Assembly (NCBI GenBank): GCA_013396655.1 | Contig: WBMV01000122.1 | Span: forward strand, 248,686-312,685 | DNA from: Campylorhamphus procurvoides | Lineage: Eukaryota > Chordata > Aves > Passeriformes > Dendrocolaptidae | Reading direction: 5' to 3' | DNA: 64,000 bases | Shown: in pieces, positions 14,401 through 26,400 of the stretch | How positions within the stretch are numbered: position 1 is the stretch's first letter | How the letters are laid out: every line of letters begins with the position of its first letter | Position numbers and translations under genes: made by a program | The notes under the pieces: generated by a model | Databases searched by the model: none | What the model was told of the DNA's origin: nothing | What the model saw: only the letters and a program-made list of their open reading frames with translations

Positions 14401-17400
14401 GACTCTACTGCCTGGTTACATGTGTTGGCCTCTTGTCCTCTCTGATGCCTTGCATGGTGGGATGGATTGAGTGACACCAACTTGGAGGGCATGGTCAGTG
14501 TGCTGGACAGCTGGGCTACCATTCCAAGGAGTTCCAGTAGATGAGGATTGCATTGACAGGAACTACCTGAAGGTTCAGAGAGAAGAGTCCTGTACCTGGG
14601 GCAGAATGATCCCTGTCCAGCCAAACTGATGGGGCAGCAGCTCTGCCAGGAAAGGTTTGGAGCCCTGGGCAAGAGGTTGAACACAGGTCAGCAGTGTGTC
14701 CTTACAGCAGCGAAGTCAGAGAGAGCTGGGGTGCTTCATCCTGGTGAGGAGGAGAGTGGAGGAGGATGGGGTTATGGAATTGTGGTCTGCAGCAGAAAGG
14801 AACCAGACAAGAGGCACCACTTCAAGTTGCAGCAAAAGAAATTTGGATGAAGCGTTTGGAAAAAAGTGTTCACTGTGAAGGTGGTGAAACACCAGAAGAG
14901 AGGCCTGGAGAGGCTGTGGAATCTCTGGCCTTGGCAGAGCTGGGACCTGGGCTGGCCGTGGGCCCTCAGTGAGCTGATTGAACGGTGCAGTCAGCTCTGC
15001 TTTGAGCACAGGGTTGGACTGGAGACCTCCAGAGGGCCCTTCCAGCAAGAATTCGTCCACAATGTTGCGCTCTTTCTCTCCCCGATCATTTTTCTTCTGA
15101 GTACCATCCAAATACTGCTGACTTACTTTCCAGGTGTCCTCTTTCTGTCTGGAAATAGCTGTGTGTTTTTATAGAAATACAGTTTGAGATGCAGGTATAT
15201 TTTTAACATCTGTGTACCTCAGTAGTAGTACCTTGGTGTGTTTCTCCTGAAGAAATTCAGGATACAAGACAAGCACAGAAATGTCAGGTTGTACATCGTG
15301 TATTGTGCAAGTTAATGAAGTGCATGGGTGTGAAGGGTTTTCCCTTTAAATCACAGCTGAAAACATTTCCTCTTAGTGATCTCACTTCTGGCTTAAGGCT
15401 CTGCAGTTTAATTTCCATCCGGTTTGTGTGATCCCATTTGTATGTGGAGACCTTTAGTTTGGGAACTGATGCTTTAAGTATCAGAAACTTCCAGTTTTCA
15501 GAGGCAGAATAGACCTTTTTCTGATCCAGTGTGGTAATTGTTGTGAATATAGCTGCTGTCTTTTATTTTTTTTCTGTATGCATAGAATCTGGCAGGTTTT
15601 AATTGTATGCTTTTTAGAGATGGATTAATCAAGTTCAGGAACTTCAAAAATACATTCCACCAATTATTAAAAAAAAAAAATACTTGTTTGCTTTCCACCT
15701 TTGAATTTTAAATATGCATTTTCTGCAGATGAAAGTTGCTCTGTTCTCTCAGTGAAATTCTACTGACTCCTCTGGCATTGTAATAAATCTTTGGTCATCT
15801 GGGACATTAGGGCCCAATTTGAATTTACATTTGCCAGCAGAATTCTGTTTCTATTTCAAACATTCATACTCTATCACCATGGTTGAAATGAGGGGGTTTT
15901 TTTCATGGTAGAGGTATGAGACGGACAATTAAACATCTGAGAATTCCATTCAATCGAATCTTTTACAGTCCAATAAGTTTCCATTAAATGAAGACTCTAA
16001 AGAGTGAGAAATAAATGCTTTCTGTGGCCTCACAGGCAAGAAGACTTTATTTGATTACTGATGAAAATTATAGAGAAAATACTCATTTTATGGATACTTT
16101 TGTTCCCTTCTGTGGTGAATTGATGTCCCCCTTCTGCCTTCTGTCTGTGTAATAAATGACCCTGTATTAAATTTTTAGCACTGGCTTTGGAGAAGAGTGT
16201 TGCTCTTGGTGCAGCTCTTACTGCTGCACAGGCAGATCTGCCTGAGCCTCTTCCAGCTGGACACCAGTTACTCACTTCTGCAGTTACCAGGAATTTATGA
16301 TTTGGGGTTAGGCTAGTTGCTTATTTTGCAAGCAAATACGTCGTTCTGCTTTCTCCATTTCTTCTCACATCATTCACTCAGAATTATTTCTTGTCATAAT
16401 TTGCAAAGTCTCCTAAAGCACTGCAGATCTGTTTGCTCTGGTCAAGCGTTTATCACCTTAGTTTTAAATGAAATAGATGTGTTTCTGTTTAAGCATGAGT
16501 TACAATCTCCTGTAATTACAGAGTTCAGAAAAGCACGTTTTGTTGTGAGGGATGTGTTAAAAAGAACTTTGTAAATGTGAATGTTGCATAAGTGTTAAAG
16601 TGCTAGTTTGATAAACAGACCATAAACAACAGAAAAATAATCCATAAAGGAGAAAAGATTTCTTTATAATAGTGATTGAGTCACTATTAAGTTATTTTCT
16701 CTTTGAAGAGAGTGTTTTCTGTCTGTAAAACGTGCTGCTTGCAGCAGTCCCTGAAGCAGGTAGAACATACACAGTTAGTGACATGTTTCCTCACTGTCTC
16801 TGCCTTAGTCCACAGGAGAAGCCCCCACAACCCCAAAGCACACAAAGGACAACAGGGAGAGCTTCTTCCCAGTGGCACCGGCCACGCTGCACCCTGCCCC
16901 GGTGACTCCAGACACTGTGACTCCTGAAAATCTCCTGAGACTGAACGATCTGCATTCCAAAGCCAAGCCAGCCTCCTCTTCTTCATCCTCCTCCTCCTCA
17001 GCATCCTCGGTCCCTACATCCCAGGAGTCCCACAGGGACACTGAGCACCCCAGAAGTCAAACTGCAGAGGCTGCCCCTGGCATGAGTGACATTGTCCGTG
17101 GTAAGTCTCAGGGGCACATAACATTTTGTTCCCCTCTAATCAGTTTCCCAAGGCCACAGGGTGAGTTAGTGCCTGAGTTCTGATTCTCCCCCATTTTCTG
17201 ATCACTAGACCACAGAGATTTTTGTCTTGGACCTGAAATGGGTGCATCTACATAATTAATACATATGTTAATCTGTAGGATAGATTAAGAGAGGTTACTG
17301 GCTATGTAACTTGTATGTGAAATCATGGAATAGCAGCCCAGAAATACTCATCTGTTTTAGAGAATCTAAGAGTCTAGCAGCATTAAAATTGAAATTGTTT

Positions 17401-20400
17401 TGCTTTCTTCAAAGAGGTGAGGATCTAGTTCTTTTAACTTCTTAAAAGATTTAAGGTATTTTAAAGTGATTACAATTGAAATGAACTGGTGGGCAGCCTA
17501 AATCTCTCTTAGAAGTGCCTCATTAACATAATTAGCTGCACAGTTCTCACTGCTCTGCATACATGAACAAGATTCTGCATGGTTCATAAAGTTAGTGTAT
17601 CATCACTATTGCTTTTCTCATTTGAGAAAAGAAGCATCTGACAGGACCAGAATGTTTGGAATATATTATTTATAGCCCTGGTGTGGTTATGTGCCAGGTT
17701 AGAGCACAGAAAAGGATTGAAGAAACTGAACAAATGTTATTTATTCTATAGCATGATTGTGTGATTTGTTTATGACTGTGTTATGTAATTGGTCCTATAC
17801 AGTTTTCTAGACGAACAAAGAATCAAATTAGAATGCTGTAATTTGCTTTACTGCTGTCATGGCAGACTGGCTTGTTAGCAGCCAAAAAGTCTCTGTGCAG
17901 GGCAGTACTGCTCCACTCTGGGGAATGAAGTAGGATTAGACCCAATTTCAGACCTGCCTTGGGTGCCCAAAAGAGGTGGTTGTGCACATTTGTGGGGACA
18001 CTGTGCACATGAAGGTGGCAGAGCACCTGCCATAGCCTGTGCTTCTTGCAACCTTTGCAGAAACACTGTCTAAAAAAGCATCTGCTGCTGGTTGTGCTCA
18101 CTCCATCTGTTCACAAGCCTGGGCCCTAGCACTACTCACAAAATGCCACAGGCAGAGTCACAGGAGCCCAGATAAAGTTATGAGTGAGCCATATACAGGA
18201 CAGGTATTTTGCAAAGTGATGGATGAAGATACAGTGAAAATAGTGTCCAGATTTGTGAGATGGGATGTTTTGTTAGGCTGGAATTGTGGCTTTCAAAAGT
18301 TTTTGTCAGTATACTTCTGGTATTTCATTTCTTTCCATATGTGATCAGCCCTGGCATCTGAATGCACACAGTCTGAATTCATCAGCAAGGAAGAGCAAAT
18401 TAGGGAGAAAGAGGTTTTCCCAATTTGCTAATCTCTGAGTACAGGACAAAATTGAAATTTAACATCCGGCATTAGCAGTGGTGTTTTAATAGTCTAATTT
18501 TCCTTTTTCACAATTCCTGGGAGAGATTGTCTTGGGAGGGGAAAAAAGAAAAGGGGAGTGATAAGGAAGGAACGGCTTAGTCGATGTGTAAACCACGTTT
18601 GTTATTGTCCTTGTGAAGCTAAAGGATGGAGTTTCATGGTGGCATAAGGTATCTTGGCAGGCTTGTTCAACAGGGAGTAATTCAGGTTTGTGCCTAGACA
18701 ACAGGGGAGGAAAAAATGAATCCTCTGTGAAGTTTTTATATGCTTACTAAGGAGAGTGGTGTAGGAATGACAATGCAGATAAGAATTCAGGCATTCTTTT
18801 GGCTTTCAGACAAAACTCACAAGCATTTCTGACGTGCAGTTCCCCAGGCCACGCAGGGATTGGAACGTTTATTTTAATCTTTTGACTTCCTAGGCTTTGT
18901 TAGGGCTGTAGAGTTTCATATTGTGCTTTCTTCTTTCATGCTTTCTATACATCATCTTGGTTGAGGGAGATGGAAGGGTTAGCTGCTAGAATTACACCCC
19001 TGAAACTGGCTGAAGATCAAGAGAGTCCCTCTGCAAAGCTGAATGCATGCGTTGTATCTGGCTTTCTGGCTCTCAGACCTACCTGACGGGTCATTTCTCT
19101 TCTTGAGAGAGACACCAATTACTGCTGTGTCCTTTTGTCTTCTTTTTAGTTCTCCTACCTTTGCATCCACGTCCTCTAAAAAGAATTATTTGTAGTTCTG
19201 TTACAACCCTTTTTTATTTGGCTTCCATTAGCTCTGTTTGTGTAAAAGCTCCTCCTGTTTTTAGAATAAACTGTTTTCATCCTTTTTGTCTTACCACCTC
19301 CTCCTGTATCTCTTGGTTCAAGTGAAAGTGTTCCACATCAGAGAGTATTGGCTGCTCTCATTTTCTGTGATTTCACCCAGAAAAAGGAACAGTTTTCCAA
19401 GCAATGTTGATGCTCTGCCACTCATTTCTTATGTAAATGTTTTACTGAGATTTTGTCTAGTCCATGACTACAAAACACAGCGTGATGGAGTCCAGCAGCA
19501 GAGTGGTGATAGTGGTGGTTTCAGCATGACAGCTCCCTTCATTTAGGCATAAATGTACTTAGGACTATTTGCCTAAAATTTTCTCTGGGGAAACTAAAAT
19601 AGGACAGTGAAGGTAAACTCCCTCCAGCCTGTCACACTGTTCCAGTATTATACTGTTCTAAATTGCTGAAAAATCTTGACATTTTCTTCTTTGCTGTCCT
19701 TATTCTGATAACGATTCTTAAAAGGAATGAGCAGTAAAACATTCACATTTGAGTTCTGATACCAAGAGAAGGCTTTTGTACTTGGAATTGTTTAAAGTTC
19801 TGTATTTTGCTGTCTATGAAGTTGGAATATAAAATCAGAGTAGAAGAGTTACACTCCCCCACTATTAAATTTTTGTCCATTTAAGGTCTAAGCATTTCAA
19901 TATAAAAGCAAGGTCATGATATAGCTGTCCAAACTAAGACATTCAGAGCTAGGGAAGACAAATCTTTGTGCTGTGCGGGGAAGTTGCACCCCTTAAGCCA
20001 CGTGAATATCCTGCTATACTTTCAGATGTTTGTTATCTAGGCACAGTAGGGCAAGTAGAGGTGTAAATATAGTTCAACTTGTAGAACTCTCAGAGTTTCA
20101 GAAGCACAAGATGACTCAAAAAAAGCTGAAACAGAAAAAGTTAGGCTGGCCAAGGACCTGTGGATTTATATTGCAGGTTCTGGGCATGAAGGTTCTTTCA
20201 TAAATGCACATCTTCTGCTTTGTTTTCTTGTATCACTTGCATGCACCTTACTTTCACTGTTTTCTCCTTCATTTCCAGTGTTACCTTGCTTTTGGTAGCT
20301 GTCTTCCTCACTGTCCAAGGCTTTAAAAGCTCTTCTTTAAATACTTGTAGTCCCACACCGTTGGTGCCATCCTAGTGCAGCAGCTCCTGCCCACCTGTCA

Positions 20401-23400
20401 GACTGCAGTCATTGATGGAATCACCCAGGCTGCCTCCAGACAGCTCTCTATTTGCTCTCTGTTATCTCTGGCTGCTTCAGGCTCCTTGGCATTGCTATTC
20501 TCACTTCCCTTGTCTGATCCATGCTTTTCTTGAAGCTTTTTATTCTTCACAATGGGTGCACTCTGAAAGCAGCTTCAACTGCTCGATGTCAGCAGGGGTT
20601 TCCTGTTTGTGAGTGACTTCTTAATTCCTTTCTGCCGAGTGCTCAGGCAGTAGCAGTCAGTCATGTCTCTTTCTCTTCCCTTTGTAAGGATGCTGATTTG
20701 CCTTCTGTCGAAACAAACTCATTCCAGAAGAGTTTTTCAGTACACTAAAGGTCTATTTCTGATCTCTACACTTCAGATTTCTGAAGTTTTCTTTATTCAG
20801 TCCAACGCTGTGCAGAAAATCCTTCCACATTAGAACTGTTGTCATTTTTATGCACCTGTGTTGGGTCAGTAGGAACAAATAGGATGGGGGTGGCAGCTGG
20901 CCAGATGTGACCTGTGATGGTGTGAAGCCAGGGGTTTAGTGCAGTCAGGGCAGGTTTGCCATGCAAGGAGCTCTCTAGCCATGTGCCCCCTTGGACTCCC
21001 CTGAAAATCCTGGGGAGTCACCGGCTTGTGGATGTCTTGCTATAATGAAACACGTTTTTTGGAGACCTTTATAAAAGAACAGAGTAACAGTACTGTGTGG
21101 TTACAATATGTTTCAGTTTCACTAGTTTTAGATTGCTGTCAGCAGCATAAAATTTGCATATGTTCCTGCACAAAGGAAGTCTGAGGAGAGCTGTGGTTGT
21201 AAGCCTTCTGCACAGGTATTGCATTGCTTACAAAGTTCTTAGAAAATTGTGGGGTGTCATTATATTAATTTAAGAGATTTTTCTACCAGCTGCTTTTGCT
21301 AATTTCATTGTGCTTAGCTGGCTGTCAGGGCAGAGGAGGGGGGAATATTGAGGGCAAAGGAAAGGCCTTGTGGCTTTCCTGATAACTGGTACAGAAAATT
21401 CAGAAGCAGTAGACTGCAAATGAGTGACAGTTCCTATCCACAGGTGCTACTGTGTGAAGCTCTCTAATGTTGTGTGCTTGCTGAGTCAGACATTAAACAC
21501 AAATATCAATTAGCTGTGTTTTTATAATGCCATTTGAAAGTTTATGTAGTTGACTATCAAAGTGTTGCCTTTTGGATCTAGGCCAGTTGTTTGCTCTTTT
21601 AAATTGAAGTTTTGTTTAAAAAAGCAAGAGGGAGAGCTATGATTGAACTTCAGGGCCTTTTTTTACCAGCATGCATGCCAGTTTGCTGCACCTCTAGGAC
21701 ACTTGGTGGGGGCAGGGAATGCTTTTGGACACAGGAATTCCACTCTCTGTGCTCTTGGAGGGAGCTGGTAGCTTGGGAGTTAGTAGGGGCCAGGGACTAT
21801 TTCCAGAGGCACTTTCAGAGCAGCCACCTGTTTTAAGTTTTACTGTCGTTCATGTTGTTCTGTGACAGCTGATCTCAGCATTAGGAGGCATTTTGGGGTA
21901 CGTCTCATTTCATTGTACAGTACCCTCTCCCTGCTCAGGACCCTAGTGATAAATATAGCAGTGTGCCATGCTATTGCAGTGAGAACTTCTGTTCACCAGA
22001 CTGCTTGAATTTCTCTCTTTTCAGAGGGCAATAGAACTTGTGTTCTGCAGCTTTTCACTGCCAAAATTACTCTGATGCTTAATTTTTAACATACGACTTT
22101 GTGTCAGCGTTGAATGTAATTTCCTGAATTTGGCATTTCAAGTCAAATACTTATTTCTACAGCTATAACTTGGTGGTTTTTTAGAAATAAATTTCATGGC
22201 AGGATATTTGGAATGAATTTGAAGAAAGAAAATGTGTAAGGAAAGGCTATCAAGTATACCTGCCACATAGTCCCACTGCCTGCTGTGGTGTGGTAGCTCG
22301 TGGCTGATATTCCCATTGTTTCTGTTGGTCAGCATCCTTCCCTGCTGCAGCTGAACTAACCTGTGTTCCAGTGCAGTCTTTCCATTGACTTAGTAGCACA
22401 GTTTATGAGGAAACTCTGAGCTCTTTCAAATTCAAGCTTTCCATGGCCTTTGCAACTGCTGTGTGGGGAAAAACACTGTATTAATTCCCAGCACACTGGA
22501 GGGCAAGGCAGATGGAATACAGAAAAGGAATTGTTTTCACATCAGTGCTAGGCTTTGGAAATGTGGTAAGGTACTTACTCCAATATGTCAGGGAGCAAAG
22601 GATCAGACACATTTCCATCACCATGAAAAAAATAGTCTCCACATTGTATGGTAGATGAGTTCTGTGAGCAATTGTGTGTGCTGTGGGAAAACACAGAGTA
22701 AACCAGTTGTAACTGGGGCTGGGAAGATAAGCGTTTCCTGAAGTCTGTAGGCACACAGAATTCAAGCCCTACTCTTAGGAAGGCAAGGTAGTACTAATCA
22801 GGTAAATCATACTGATGTGTTTTGAGGCTTTTTGTCTTGACACACAGAAGTGCTGGGGAAAGTGTTTTGCAGAGGGATGAAGGCAAGTAGTGCGAGTGCT
22901 TTACTTAAGCACTTCAAACTGTATGCTCATTTCTCCTTGTATATTCTTTTGAAACCACGTTAATAGTCTGTCCTGGAACTCAAAGCTCAGTTCCTTCCTC
23001 TTTCCTATAATGAAATGGGGCTTTGTGCATGCACTATATTGCTTATATTCTTTAACATATCTGTGCTGTAATGCTTCAAACTGCTTCTGTCAGAAACTGG
23101 AAAACATTGTTTTTCCAGGTGCTAGTCACATTTTCTGGGCTTGTCTTTCAGTTGTCATGTACGAGGTTTAGTGCATGACTAAAGGATTTTTTGAAATTCC
23201 ACATAAAATGTTTTATAACACTAATGTTAATGTCTCTCATACCTGACAGCATGATGAAATCAAATGATTAAGTGTTCAATGCAGAGGGACCAGAGCAGCT
23301 GTTTGCTGGTTACAGCACTACTGCTTTTAAACTTTCTCCACATCTGCAAATTTCCAAGTGATTACTTTTGCCAGTGCTATTTTTCATTTGAGATACATCA

Positions 23401-26400
23401 GAATAGCCAAGTGAACGGTGTCAGCATAGAAACGGTTGCAGGATTGTATAATCTGTGTGTTTCTAGTGTGTGGCTGTATGGATGGAGTACATTCCCAGTA
23501 TAAAGAGAGCCGGGGAGAGGATATTAACTGTGATGAAGTCATGAACCCCGGCGCCCGCTATAGGCATCTGCAAACACTGGTTACCCTGGCAACAAGTGGG
23601 AAGAGGTTGGAGAGGAAAGCTGGAGTAGGTTGTTGCACTGAATTGTTGTCAGCTTGTTTCTTCCTCAGTAAAGCAGGGAGATGTTGAAAGGTATGATGTC
23701 CCTCTTTCTATGCGGGTGCTATTTTATATGTATTTAGGCAGCTGTTGGGAAAGGGAAGGCTAAAAAAAATCCTTGTAATTCAGCTCGATTGGAGACGAAC
23801 TTTTCAGTATCAGTAGTAATGTGCATTGCAAATCCGTGCTTTTCTCTGTGTGCTTTATTCTTGTGTGTTGTGCTGTGGGAGTGCTGGATGGGTCTCCAGA
23901 GTGCAGCACCTGTCCCATCCTCGGCCTGGGGACAAGTGTCTGTTGCATATTATGTCTTCAGAAACTGGTTTTATTTTAAACTGGGTTTGTAGAGCTAGTG
24001 CTTGAAAACTGGCCAGGACAGTGCAAGTACTGGGTAATACCAGAAGGTTTATTAACTGATATTAAATCTGAGCTTCTGAACACCTTCAGAATGTGCTGCA
24101 CATACATTCCTGTGTTCCTGTACTTGTGCAGAATATTGTGGCTCATGAGTTAGTGGAGTCTTTAGCTCCCTGGGGAAAGTTTTTATTAGAAGAACAAGGA
24201 CATTATGTTCGGGGCTATAGCAGCGTCTTCCTCAAGACAAATATCAAGTTATTCTCTTCAGAAATCTGTTTTAGACAAATAATAAAGAGATCCAACTGTA
24301 TATGTCTTCTTAATTGTCCTTTTTGTCTGTAATGAAAAAAGATAGAACAAATATCTATGCACTATATAAGTAGAAATACTATAAATTATGATATATACTT
24401 CTGAAACAACCAATTCTTGCTGTTTTCAAGATTTCTAAAAAATATTTTGTTCATTAACTTTATTTTTAACTTAGAAATAATGCCACTCAAGTGACTATTT
24501 TAAAAAAATTAAAATTGCACAGTCTTGAAAGAATAAAGTGTATGACCCAGTGAGGTGATAGAATTCTGTGACTGTATTTAACATCTCTGACAGCAAGGGA
24601 TTGATTAACAGTGGTTCTTGATTTCTCATGTACTGACAGGCACAGCCTAATAGAATATTAACAAGTGTTGTTTCCAGAAGTGCAGTGATAGAAATACACA
24701 TTTAGTGTGCCAGACTCCTGCCTTTTCATTTCCATTTATTTCTACATTAAAAATGGCTGACAGATAATTTTATTCAGATTTAAGTCTAATTTTACTGCAC
24801 TATAAAACTGCATCTTCAAAACTTAACAAAAATGTGATCTGGAAGATGGAGATGAAAGAACATAGACTGATACCAGTCTTGTGGCATCTTCCTAGAAATA
24901 GACTGCTGAAAAGAGCTTTTGTCAGTGGGGCATAATTTAGTTAAAATAAAGTACAGCAAATCAGTTTAAGCAATGATATATCTTACAATTAAACAAATGT
25001 TGTAATCAGCATAAGAGGTAGAATTTTGTCATTAAGCAATAATGTAAATCAGAGCTCTTATTCTGAATTGTGAACTAATAAGCCCCTAATATAGTTTAGT
25101 AGCTGAGTACCTATCAAACTGCTCTCAGTTAGCAGTACAGTTGAGGCTGTAGGCTTTGCAGTTCATTTGTATATAGTTTTGAACCTGCTAGGTTAATTGC
25201 TGGTTTGTATTCTTGGTTAATAAGTGGATAAGAAAGATTCTATTAGTACTTACCCCAGATACTTAAGACTGTAATTCTGGAGTGTTGGAGGAAGTTAAAA
25301 AGCGGTTGACTTCTTAGCTGTCTTGTAGAGTAATCACCTGAAATGATCATTTTCACCTTGCTTTTCTTCAGCTGTTGGTGCAGGGTTTGTTCCTCAATTT
25401 TGCTCAAGTGCCTCGTAGCCATTGTGCGGGGAGTCTCCTGGTGCAGAGCCCAGCCTGGCGTCAGGGTGATGGAGATGGGGGTGTTGGCTCCGGGCCACGC
25501 TGGGGCTGAGCCTCCTCCCTGCAGGCTCTGCTGCTCTGCCAGCCTGGGGTGAAATGGTGCCTGTGCCCAGTGGAAAGGGCAGGCAACACCCAGGGTGATC
25601 CTTCACTGTCCTCTGCTTCTGCAGCAGGGAGACAGCGAATTAGGATTTTCCTAGTTGAGGTTTCTGTAGTTAAGCACTTCCTTCTGTCCTGTGTTGAAAC
25701 TGATCTGGTCTATTAATATGTGTATAGATGCAACTGTTATTTTCCTACTCCCAAAGCTGTATTTTGAAGTATCCAGAGAGAAATGTGCAAGAGAGTGCTG
25801 AGGATGACAACTGCATTCTTCTGCATTAGACCTTCCCATTTTGTGCTTGATAGTGAGTGGAACATCACAGAACAGAAGCTGCCTGTGATTTGTGCTGTAG
25901 TGGGTGACCTTTCCTTTTCGGGAACTATTGGAGAATTTTCTACAAGCAATCTCATTTATCCTAAAGCTTATATGGGCTTTCAGCTACAAGTTTAGATGAT
26001 GGGTTCTTTTCTTTACCAATGAAAATCAGTGGATGACAAAACTTACAGCCTGCTTTGGTAAGCTTTTGTTTCATACAAGTTATTCAAGAACCACAGAAAG
26101 TCTAATTCTTTTTAAAAGTTGCATCTTTCAAACTGCATTGATCTGATGTTAAGCTGTTATATTGTCTTAAGCAGTTTCTGCAAGGGAAACTCTCGTACAG
26201 GAGAATATTACCATGGTAAATTCCAAGTTCTTATCTATATTGGCGAAGATGGAGAAGTGTTTTCAACACTTGAGTGGGTGGGAGCATTTTTCCAATGAGG
26301 AAAAGTTAAAATATGTATTCCTTTTTAAGGCACTGCACTGTCAAAATCCTAAATTACTTCGGAGCGTGGACATACAAAGAATTTTAGAGCAAGTGAGACT

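Noticed and set aside
25420..25620. GC-rich block considered as a CABIN1 exon or CpG island
   Set aside because: No frame matches CABIN1 and CpG pairs are few. It is left as GC-rich intronic sequence.
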